Shown here: one piece after another, positions 6,992 through 12,487 of the stretch
How the letters are laid out: every line of letters begins with the position of its first letter
Position numbering within the stretch: the stretch's first letter is position 1
Source of the DNA: Clostridiales bacterium
Lineage (GTDB): Bacteria; Bacillota_A; Clostridia; Oscillospirales; Acutalibacteraceae
Assembly (NCBI GenBank): GCA_009774735.1
Contig: VSOH01000029.1
Location: 1-12,487 of the forward strand
DNA length: 12,487 bases
Direction: 5' to 3'
Notes under the pieces: generated by a model
The model's database searches: none
The model's input: only the letters and a program-made list of their open reading frames with translations
What the model was told of the DNA's origin: nothing
Position numbers and translations under genes: made by a program

Positions 6992-7798
6992 TTAAATTTT
7001 AATTTGTATCGGATTATGTTCCCTAAAAATCGTTACACTGTCAAAGCCTGCCGCCCGTACAAGACTATAGCCTGTATGAATACCCCTGAGCACCTTATCA
7101 GCATAATGAGAGTCACTGCCAACAGTAATATATTTACCGCCAAGAGCTTTAAATCTTTTAACATAGCTTATGTTCGGCAATGTATCCTTCATATCCATAA
7201 AAAGACCTGATGTATTAATTTCCAGTGCTTTATCATTTTTGATAAGCTGCTCAAATATACCATCAATTATATCATTAAACTGTGACAAATCAACGTCTAT
7301 CTTATCCCTTGCTATAATATATCTCAGCGGATATGTTAAATGTGCAAGCGAATCAAAAGCACCCCATTCACTCAACTCCAACAGACCCTCAAAATATCTG
7401 TTAAGCAGCTCATAAACATCAAATTTCTTATAATCAAGGAAATAGAAATCCTCCATATTTTCAAGATTATGGAGAGAGCCGAGAACAAAATCATAAGAAT
7501 ATTTCTTTAATATATATTCTGTTTCTTTTTTCCTGTAAATTCCCTGACCGATTTCAATGCCTCTCAGCACTTCAAGCTTTGGTGAAAAAGTATTGATACA
7601 CTTTTTTAAATCACGCAACTGAGCTGTACACAGCACATCAATATCTATATCTTTTCCGTCGATATCACAATGGTCGGTAACAGCAATTCCTCCGGCACCC
7701 TGCCCAAGTGCAGATTTGCATAAGGCTTCACAGCTATCATGACCATCAAAGCTGTGCAGGCTGTGCGTGTGCATATCATAAATATTATAATATTCCAT
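6992..7798 (-). CDS. PHP-domain phosphoesterase, histidinol-phosphatase (HisJ)-like
   Basis: PHP-domain metal-dependent phosphoesterase of 268 residues, close to the usual HisJ length. Metal-binding motifs appear in order: DMHTHS at 9-13 (H10, H12), D18/H20, TDHCD at 41-45, an acidic residue in LRGIEIG, a histidine in GSLHNLE, and the terminal GSDSHYAD. Such enzymes hydrolyse histidinol phosphate or other sugar or nucleotide monophosphates. No histidine-biosynthesis gene is in view and the gene heads an Lrp/aminotransferase operon, so HisJ function is possible but unproven. A GTG at 7804 is in frame, but it overlaps the GGCAGG binding site; the ATG at 7798, 5 bases after that site, is chosen. 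First gene of the leftward operon, facing the ACT-domain gene. Confidence 0.87.
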   Translation of the reverse strand: MEYYNIYDMHTHSLHSFDGHDSCEALCKSALGQGAGGIAVTDHCDIDGKDIDIDVLCTAQLRDLKKCINTFSPKLEVLRGIEIGQGIYRKKETEYILKKYSYDFVLGSLHNLENMEDFYFLDYKKFDVYELLNRYFEGLLELSEWGAFDSLAHLTYPLRYIIARDKIDVDLSQFNDIIDGIFEQLIKNDKALEINTSGLFMDMKDTLPNISYVKRFKALGGKYITVGSDSHYADKVLRGIHTGYSLVRAAGFDSVTIFREHNPIQIKI

Positions 7799-7832
7799 AA
7801 ACACCTGCCGTATTTAATATTTATCAGATTGT

Positions 7833-7861
7833 ATTTTAGCACATAATTAAAAAAATTTAAA
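7833..7861 (-). promoter_or_regulatory. promoter of the PHP-Lrp-aminotransferase-ispE-ADH operon
   Basis: On the minus strand TTTAAA (7861-7856; four of six) is followed after 17 bases by TAAAAT (7838-7833), preceded by TGC as an extended -10. The expected start is about 30 bases before the PHP ATG. It is divergent from the promoter at 7879-7907, and the two -35 boxes are only 17 bases apart, so one bound regulator (for example the Lrp-like protein) could affect both. Confidence 0.55.
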
Positions 7862-7878
7862 TATATTTCTTAGCTTTA

Positions 7879-7907
7879 TTGAAAAAAGTTTATTTCTCTG
7901 TTATAAT
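7879..7907 (+). promoter_or_regulatory. promoter of the ACT-PFL pair
   Basis: TTGAAA (7879-7884), a 17-base spacer and a perfect TATAAT (7902-7907) on the plus strand. The start would be near 7914, with a leader of about 25 bases containing GGAGG 9 bases before the ATG at 7941. Near-consensus, suggesting steady expression. Confidence 0.75.
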
Positions 7908-7940
7908 TTTATCAATTAAACCAATCGGAGGTAAAAGACT

Positions 7941-8210
7941 ATGAGAGCAGTTATTACAGTAGTCGGCAAGGACACAGTCGGAATCCTTGCAAAGGTTTCA
8001 GGTGTTTGTGCCAAATACGGCATTAATATTACAGAGGTTTCACAGACTATTATGGAAGATATGTTCTGTATGATTATGATGGCAGACATATCATCAAGCA
8101 CTGTTGAGCTTGCAACCTTTTCAGACGAGCTGACAAAATACGGTGAAGAAAACAGTTTGTCAATTCACGTTATGCACGAGGATATTTTCAACTCAATGCA
8201 CAGAATATAG
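7941..8210 (+). CDS. ACT-domain protein, UPF0237 family
   Basis: A stand-alone ACT domain of 89 residues. ACT domains are small beta-alpha-beta-beta-alpha-beta modules that bind amino acids and regulate enzymes. The first strand and turn (AVITVVGKDTVGILAKVSGVC, with the GxDxxGI-type loop) and the NITEVSQ strand are clearly visible. Length is normal for UPF0237. The ATG has a GGAGG 9 bases upstream. It is 12 bases before the UPF0210 gene, whose binding site overlaps this gene's TAG stop. The two families are found together in many Firmicutes, which suggests the ACT protein regulates or binds the larger partner. The ligand is not known to me. Confidence 0.93.
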   Translation: MRAVITVVGKDTVGILAKVSGVCAKYGINITEVSQTIMEDMFCMIMMADISSSTVELATFSDELTKYGEENSLSIHVMHEDIFNSMHRI

Positions 8211-8222
8211 GAGGTATAATCC

Positions 8223-9578
8223 TTGATAGATACATATGATATTTTAGAAACCATAAGAATGATACAGGATGAATGTCTTGACATCCGCACAACGACAATG
8301 GGTATATCACTGCTTGACTGTGCAGATACAAATATTGACAAGGCCTGTGATAAAATTTACAACAAAATCTGCACCAAGGCTGAAAAGCTTGTGGAAACAG
8401 GTGAACAGATTGAAAAGGAATATGGCATTCCGATTATCAACAAGCGTGTAAGCGTTACACCTATTGCAATAATGGCAGGAATCAGCGGCGGTGACCCTGT
8501 TAAATATGCACTTACCCTTGAGAAAGCCGCAAGAACCATTGGTGTTAACTTTATCGGCGGTTACAGTGCTTTGGTACAAAAAGGCTTTGCTGCAGGTGAT
8601 TTAGAGCTTATTAACTCAATCCCGCAGGCTTTGGCTGAAACAGAGCATATCTGTTCCTCGGTTAACGTCGGTTCAACAAAAGCAGGCATCAACATGGATG
8701 CTGTTAAAATCATGGGTCAGAAAATAAAGGAAGCTGCTGAGCTTACTAAAGACAATAACTGTATTGCCCCCGGTAAGCTGGTAGTATTTTGCAACGCTCC
8801 TGAGGATAATCCGTTTATGGCAGGTGCTTTCCATGGTGTTTCCGAGCCTGACTGTGTAATCAATGTTGGTGTATCAGGACCCGGTGTTGTAAGAAGTGCT
8901 GTATCCAAATATCCTGATTATTCAATTAATGAAATTGCAGAGCTTATTAAGAAAACCGCTTTCAAAGTAACAAGAATGGGTCAGCTTGTTGGTGTTGAAG
9001 CATCAAGAAGACTCGGTGTTCCTTTTGGAATTGTTGACCTTTCACTTGCACCAACGCCTGCTGTTGGTGACTCTGTTGCACATATTTTAGAGGCAATCGG
9101 TCTTGAGCAATGCGGTGCGTGCGGAACAACAGCCTGCCTTGCAATGCTAAATGACGCTGTTAAAAAAGGCGGCGTTATGGCATCATCAAGTGTCGGCGGT
9201 CTTTCAGGTGCATTTATTCCTATAAGCGAGGATGCCGGTATGATTGATGCAGTAAGAGCCGAATCACTTACTATTGAAAAATTAGAAGCAATGACCGCAG
9301 TTTGCTCAGTTGGTCTTGATATGATAGTTGTACCCGGTGATACAACCGCTGAGGTTATCAGCGGACTTATTGCGGATGAGGCAGCAATTGGAATGGTTAA
9401 CGGAAAAACAACTGCAGTAAGAGTTATTCCTGCTATCGGAAAAACAATCGGTGATGAGCTTGAATTCGGCGGTTTGCTCGGCAGCGGACCTGTTATGAAG
9501 ATCAACGACAAATCCCCTGCTCAGTTCATTAACCGCGGCGGAAAAATCCCCGCACCATTGCATAGTCTGAAAAACTAA
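8223..9578 (+). CDS. PFL family protein, UPF0210 (DUF711)
   Basis: Conserved cytosolic protein of 451 residues, the usual family length, of unproven function; the family is distantly related to pyruvate formate-lyase-type folds by structure, hence its name. Conserved stretches seen here: RTTTMGIS at 22-29, VNVGSTKAGINMD (147-159), CNAPEDNPFMAGAFHG (190-205) and CGACGTTAC (297-305), with GMVNGKTTAVRVIPA (390-404) near the end. I see no glycyl-radical motif, so radical chemistry should not be assumed. The start is TTG, 8 bases after GGAGG; this gives the family's normal N-terminus (ILETIRMIQ), while the next Met is residue 13. Second gene of the pair with the ACT protein, followed by a strong terminator. 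Not frameshifted or truncated. Confidence 0.93.
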   Translation: MIDTYDILETIRMIQDECLDIRTTTMGISLLDCADTNIDKACDKIYNKICTKAEKLVETGEQIEKEYGIPIINKRVSVTPIAIMAGISGGDPVKYALTLEKAARTIGVNFIGGYSALVQKGFAAGDLELINSIPQALAETEHICSSVNVGSTKAGINMDAVKIMGQKIKEAAELTKDNNCIAPGKLVVFCNAPEDNPFMAGAFHGVSEPDCVINVGVSGPGVVRSAVSKYPDYSINEIAELIKKTAFKVTRMGQLVGVEASRRLGVPFGIVDLSLAPTPAVGDSVAHILEAIGLEQCGACGTTACLAMLNDAVKKGGVMASSSVGGLSGAFIPISEDAGMIDAVRAESLTIEKLEAMTAVCSVGLDMIVVPGDTTAEVISGLIADEAAIGMVNGKTTAVRVIPAIGKTIGDELEFGGLLGSGPVMKINDKSPAQFINRGGKIPAPLHSLKN

Positions 9579-9634
9579 GAAATACTAAATTACTGCAAAG
9601 TATTATTCTATAAATCATCCGAATAGAAAAAAGT

Positions 9635-9668
9635 AAACGCATCTCTGTTATTACAGAGGTGCGTTTTT
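9635..9668 (+). terminator. Rho-independent terminator after the UPF0210 gene, probably bidirectional
   Basis: A 13-bp stem (9635-9647 / 9654-9666, one G-U pair) with a 6-base loop runs into a U run (9664-9668). On the opposite strand the same stem is followed two bases later by six U (9632-9627), so it could also stop leftward transcripts. Confidence 0.9.
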
Positions 9669-9685
9669 AATACAATAAAAACCAT

Positions 9686-9713
9686 AAAAAAAGCTCCTCT
9701 TACGAGGAGCTTT
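9686..9713 (-). terminator. Rho-independent terminator of the lysine-rich membrane protein gene
   Basis: A perfect 10-bp stem (9690-9699 / 9704-9713) with a tight 4-base loop is followed leftward by a run of U (9692-9686, partly in the stem). It begins 6 bases beyond the stop codon. With the terminator at 9635-9668 it insulates two convergent genes. Confidence 0.9.
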
Positions 9714-9719
9714 AATCTT

Positions 9720-10592
9720 TTAATTAAACAACATATCTGTATTGTTGAATGTAATTGGTGTGTATTCACCATTATGAGCATAATAACAAGCCGAAAGCTT
9801 AACTGCAACTGCAAATGTTTTACCGCTTGCAGTGAACATATAACAGTCTGCGCCGTTAACCTTAACGATTCTGTTATTATAAGAAATCGCATTGCTTGAC
9901 GGATCACTGTCATAACCAAGCTGATTCCAGTTGTCACTGAGTGTCTGCTTAAGATAAAGCTTAGCATCAGCAATGCTGTAATCAGGTGTAGTTGTAATCT
10001 CATGGATATTTGAATAAGGTTCATACTCCTGAGGTGTTCCTTCTGATGTTGTGGTTTCTGTTGTAGGCTCACCCTGAGGATTGTAAACATACTGACTGTA
10101 CATAACCATAAAGTAAACCAATAACCAAATTAACAGAATAAGGATTATCATTAAAAAGATTTTTCCGCCCTTATTCTCTGCAGCAGAGCTGTTGCAGAAC
10201 TCCTCGTATGTAGGAACAGCAACGGGAACGTAAGGTTTACCCTTCTTGGCACACTTTTTCTCCGTCTTAGCATTCTTCTTGCCAACCTTTTTAACATACA
10301 CAGCGTATGCCTTTTCCATTGACTTTTCAGCCTTGATTTCTCCCTTTGTCTGGAAGTCATCAATAGCAGGAATTGCTACAGGAACAAAGTCCCTGCCATT
10401 TTTAGAAGCCTTTTCCTGAGATTTCTTATTTTTCTTCTCAGTATCCTTTACAAACTTCTGATATGCTTTAGCGTGCTTTTTGTCCGCCTTAGCCTTTGCC
10501 TTTGCCAAAGACTTTTCAGCCTTTGCTTCTTTCTTTTCAGCCTTAGCTTCCTTTTTAGCAAGCTTTGCAGCTTTTTTCTCTTCATTACTCAA
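9720..10592 (-). CDS. lysine-rich single-pass membrane protein with duplicated cytoplasmic repeat, unknown function
   Basis: Unrecognised protein of 290 residues. Residues 1-34 are a Lys/Ala/Glu run likely to be helical or coiled coil. Two copies of a 46-residue unit follow (35-80 and 87-132; 21 of 46 identical), each ending in a [FY]VPVA.P...[DE][DE]F motif. One membrane segment lies at about 145-166. The basic N-terminal part points to a cytoplasmic N-terminus. After the membrane comes a Thr/Glu/Pro-rich linker (172-202) and an external domain of about 90 residues with two cysteines (C250, C269). There is no signal peptide cleavage site. The start is TTG with AAGGGGG 8 bases upstream; a nearby ATG is out of frame. 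It has its own promoter and terminator. The Lys-rich part could bind nucleic acid or acidic lipid, but that is speculation. Confidence 0.8.
   Translation of the reverse strand: MSNEEKKAAKLAKKEAKAEKKEAKAEKSLAKAKAKADKKHAKAYQKFVKDTEKKNKKSQEKASKNGRDFVPVAIPAIDDFQTKGEIKAEKSMEKAYAVYVKKVGKKNAKTEKKCAKKGKPYVPVAVPTYEEFCNSSAAENKGGKIFLMIILILLIWLLVYFMVMYSQYVYNPQGEPTTETTTSEGTPQEYEPYSNIHEITTTPDYSIADAKLYLKQTLSDNWNQLGYDSDPSSNAISYNNRIVKVNGADCYMFTASGKTFAVAVKLSACYYAHNGEYTPITFNNTDMLFN
10197..10490 (-). repeat. tandem duplication within the lysine-rich membrane protein gene
   Basis: Unit 1 is encoded at 10490-10353 and unit 2 at 10334-10197, separated by 18 bases (6 residues). Each encodes 46 residues, about 46 percent identical, with the strongest match in KAY...V, KKN and VPVA.P. 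The divergence suggests an old in-frame duplication under selection rather than a recent slip. Confidence 0.75.
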
Positions 10593-10621
10593 GGCAGTTA
10601 CCCCCTTATAAGTCTATAAGT

Positions 10622-10650
10622 AGTATACCATTAACGATATTAAATTTCAA
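10622..10650 (-). promoter_or_regulatory. promoter of the lysine-rich membrane protein gene
   Basis: TTGAAA (10650-10645), a 17-base spacer ending in TGG, and TATACT (10627-10622) on the minus strand, near consensus with an extended -10. The start would be near 10615, some 23 bases before the TTG start codon. Confidence 0.7.
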
Positions 10651-10677
10651 CAAAAAAATTGTCAGAAACGCCATTAT

Positions 10678-10722
10678 TTTATGAACAAACTGTAAACATT
10701 GTTAAAAAAACCTGTTCATAAA
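10678..10722. repeat. 10-bp perfect inverted repeat upstream of the promoter
   Basis: TTTATGAACA (10678-10687) and its reverse complement (10713-10722) are separated by 25 bases. There is no following U run, so it is not a standard terminator. It lies about 28 to 72 bases upstream of the -35 box at 10650 and could bind a regulator. A direct repeat ACCTGTTYAT (10710 and 10810) overlaps one arm. AT-rich sequence makes chance repeats possible. Confidence 0.3.
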
Positions 10723-10791
10723 CATCGTATATATAGATTTTCTTACACTTTAAGGTACAAAATGCATACAAGCACAATATTTTTTCACATC

Positions 10792-10848
10792 ATTTATGGA
10801 TAATTTATTACCTGTTTATGTCTTTAACAACAACCGCAGTCCATAAAT
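10792..10848. repeat. 9-bp perfect inverted repeat in the intergenic region
   Basis: ATTTATGGA (10792-10800) and TCCATAAAT (10840-10848) flank 39 bases. It lies just beyond the stop of the CARDB-like gene but has no U run, so termination is unlikely. The rest of the 10593-10874 interval shows no ORF with a binding site and no RNA gene that I recognise. Confidence 0.2.
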
Positions 10849-10874
10849 ATATATTATAAATGTATATAATTATA

Positions 10875-11837
10875 CTACAGTCTTAATTCATCCTCTTTGC
10901 GCTGTTTTTTTGCATGTATTATTGTCGGAACAGCAAAACCAACAAGACCTCCCGAAGCAATACCTGCAATGAGGAATGCCCACCATTTCGGAAACTTTGT
11001 GTTAAATGTTTCCTCTTCATCTTTTTTCTCTTCGCTCTTCGGCTTTTCTTCAATGACAGTTGAAATATCAATTTCCTTGGAATAAGAATTACCGAACTCA
11101 TCCTCATATGCAAGGCTTGCTTTACCCTTAACCTCACCAAGCTTATCAGTACTTACACGAAAATTAGCACTGCCTGTTTTGCTTTCACCCGCTGCAATTT
11201 CACCGATGAAAAGTACACTGCCTGTTTCAAGCCCGTCAATATCAAAAGTAAGCTTTGAATTTCTAACCATGCACTTGCCTGTATTCATAAGGTTAACATC
11301 CATGGTTACTGTATTTTCCTGTGTAACCTTTCTCGGCAGAATAACACCTGAATAATCAAGACCAACTGACTGTGAAACATTAACAAGCAGGGTATCTGAT
11401 GCAGAATAAGCATTATAATACTTATCCTCATACTCAGCAGTGACATTAATCCTGTGCTCACCGATTGCAGCAATTTTAGAAGCCTTTAATTTAATCTTCC
11501 ATGTATAGGTACTGCCGGCATAAATTCTGCTGACATACTCAGTACCTGTGCCTGACGGCTTAATTTCCCCGCTTTCTTCAGTAAGTGACAGTTTAATATT
11601 AGAAATTGCTTTTGTTGCACTATGATTTTTAAAGGTAATTTCAATTGTTGAATCACTGTCAGGTGTAATATATTCACTGTCAAGCTTATAGGAACTGACC
11701 ATCAGTCGTGGCTGTGATCCATCAACTGTGGTTTCAGGTTCAGCGGGTGGAGCCCCATCTCCTGCGTCAGCATAGGCAGTTATGCTGACGGAAAGGCAGA
11801 TTAACACAATTACTATACTTGATAAAAACTTTTTCAT
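10875..11837 (-). CDS. secreted membrane-anchored protein with two CARDB/S-layer-like beta domains
   Basis: Extracytoplasmic protein of 320 residues. A signal peptide occupies about 1-23 (MKKF, hydrophobic core, AYA cleavage site), followed by a Pro/Glu/Asp-rich spacer. Two beta-sandwich-like domains resembling CARDB / COG1361 repeats lie at about 44-155 and 158-262; both show a 'strand - N.(G/S)....N/S..L' pattern, seen as FKNHSATKAISN and LMNTGKCMVRNSK. An acidic-lysine linker (263-278), one membrane helix (285-308) and a short basic tail complete it, so the domains face outward. The ATG has GGAGG 4 to 5 bases upstream. It is 14 bases behind the FtsX-type permease, so it is probably an accessory or adaptor subunit of that transporter. 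A cell-wall or surface adhesion role is the alternative. Molecular function unknown. Confidence 0.82.
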   Translation of the reverse strand: MKKFLSSIVIVLICLSVSITAYADAGDGAPPAEPETTVDGSQPRLMVSSYKLDSEYITPDSDSTIEITFKNHSATKAISNIKLSLTEESGEIKPSGTGTEYVSRIYAGSTYTWKIKLKASKIAAIGEHRINVTAEYEDKYYNAYSASDTLLVNVSQSVGLDYSGVILPRKVTQENTVTMDVNLMNTGKCMVRNSKLTFDIDGLETGSVLFIGEIAAGESKTGSANFRVSTDKLGEVKGKASLAYEDEFGNSYSKEIDISTVIEEKPKSEEKKDEEETFNTKFPKWWAFLIAGIASGGLVGFAVPTIIHAKKQRKEDELRL

Positions 11838-11851
11838 AGTTCCTCCGTTAT

Positions 11852-12487
11852 TTACAATTCTCTGATATTATCTATAATACTGTTTTTCATTTCTGCTCTT
11901 ATTTTTACCCAAAGATTCAAAGAGCAAACAGCAAACAGAACAATGCAGAATATAATCGTTACCCAGGGATTAAAATTCATAAAGAACTCTCTGTCCGTTA
12001 TATATTTTTTCTGTAAAGGTGAATTGATTATATATATAATGATATAAGCTGCAAAGCCTGAAATCATGCCCCAGGAGAACATAGACACCAGCTGCTTGAT
12101 ATAGGACTTAACGAGCTCACTGCTGTCGGCACCAAAAGCACGTAGTGTGCCGAGTGCCTTTTTATTTTCCCTTATTCTTGCGGTAAGACTGTTATTGACA
12201 ATACTGCCGCAGATTGCAAAAATGATTGTCATAAGTGCCACAAGGGACACGGTCAAAACCATTTGCTGCTGTTCCCGATCCTTTGCCTCGGCATATGATG
12301 AGTGAGCCCAGCCTTCGTATTTGTCAGCATAAATCTGAATTGCCTCTGTAATCTGTTCATCAATCTCATCGGTTATTTCAGTGCCGCAGTTCAGATGGAC
12401 CTCATTATATTTGGCATTATCATAAAAGTGATTCATACCCTGAATGGTTGTGAGAATATAAAAGCCGTCATGCCAGCCGGTTACAGC
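11852..12487 (-). CDS. ABC transporter permease, FtsX/MacB-type, C-terminal part (partial)
   Basis: The frame is open to the right edge, so the N-terminus is missing; 211 residues are visible. An ATG at 12436 is internal and not the start, because 17 sense codons precede it. The visible part begins in an external domain, then has three membrane helices (visible residues about 75-97, 130-154 and 175-194). Between the first two is the cytoplasmic FtsX signature (ENKKALGTLRAFGADSSELVKSYI-like, residues 107-130) that contacts the ATPase. Such permeases couple ATP hydrolysis to mechanical movement for peptide, lipoprotein or antibiotic export, or to cell-wall hydrolase control. The ATPase gene is expected upstream, outside the window. 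The stop is 14 bases before the CARDB-like gene, with no terminator between them. Confidence 0.88.
   Translation of the reverse strand, partial: AVTGWHDGFYILTTIQGMNHFYDNAKYNEVHLNCGTEITDEIDEQITEAIQIYADKYEGWAHSSYAEAKDREQQQMVLTVSLVALMTIIFAICGSIVNNSLTARIRENKKALGTLRAFGADSSELVKSYIKQLVSMFSWGMISGFAAYIIIYIINSPLQKKYITDREFFMNFNPWVTIIFCIVLFAVCSLNLWVKIRAEMKNSIIDNIREL

Noticed and set aside
8981..9511. 176-codon leftward frame inside the UPF0210 gene
   Set aside because: Antisense to a clear, conserved protein; Ser/Ile/Ala/Pro-rich shadow without a binding site.
8223..9578. UPF0210 protein as a glycyl-radical enzyme
   Set aside because: Despite the PFL name, no glycyl-radical loop motif is visible near the C-terminus and no activating enzyme is adjacent.
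9608..10090. 160-codon leftward frame
   Set aside because: It runs across both convergent terminators and lies in another frame of the lysine-rich gene. Its Leu/Gln/Ser/His-rich composition is that of an off-frame translation.
11852..12436. complete 194-residue permease starting at the ATG at 12436
   Set aside because: The frame stays open through 12487, there is no binding site, and FtsX-type permeases are longer; it is a truncated gene.

Overview
The window is AT-rich, with low-GC Firmicutes signals throughout: AGGAGG-type ribosome binding sites, sigma-A-like promoters, compact leftward operons, frequent TTG starts and short stem plus U-run terminators. Protein types (UPF0237/UPF0210 pair, Lrp plus class I aminotransferase, PHP phosphoesterase, IspE, VanS-like kinase) suit an anaerobic gut-type member of Clostridia, perhaps Oscillospiraceae/Ruminococcus-like. 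That placement is inferred from gene style, not from a marker gene. Most genes are housekeeping or common accessory genes. I see no phage, transposon, CRISPR array, tRNA or rRNA.

Layout, left to right. (1) 1-175: a strong leftward promoter flanked by two copies of a 19-bp palindrome, then an AGGAGG and a 23-codon reading frame; this looks like the regulatory start of a unit leaving the window. (2) 176-3413: a leftward unit of response regulator, sensor histidine kinase and TtcA-like PP-loop ATPase, closed by a terminator whose loop contains the last stop codon. A second promoter may serve the TtcA-like gene alone. (3) 3363-7861: a leftward five-gene operon (PHP phosphoesterase, Lrp/AsnC regulator, class I aminotransferase, IspE, iron-containing alcohol dehydrogenase) with very tight or overlapping junctions, one promoter at its head and one terminator at its end. 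(4) 7879-9668: the divergent rightward pair ACT-domain protein plus PFL/UPF0210 protein, with its own promoter and terminator. (5) 9686-10650: a leftward single gene for a lysine-rich single-pass membrane protein with an internal tandem duplication, with its own promoter and terminator. (6) 10875-12487: the 3' end of an FtsX-type ABC permease gene, followed by a secreted, membrane-anchored protein with two beta-sandwich-like (CARDB/S-layer type) domains.

How they may work together: region 2 couples an envelope-sensing two-component system to a probable tRNA thiolation enzyme. Region 3 joins an amino-acid-responsive regulator with its probable target aminotransferase, and also carries the isoprenoid precursor kinase IspE. 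Region 6 looks like an envelope transporter or mechanotransmission complex with an extracytoplasmic accessory protein. The least explained objects are the duplicated lysine-rich membrane protein at 9720-10592, the CARDB-like protein beside the FtsX permease, and the paired palindromes at the left edge.
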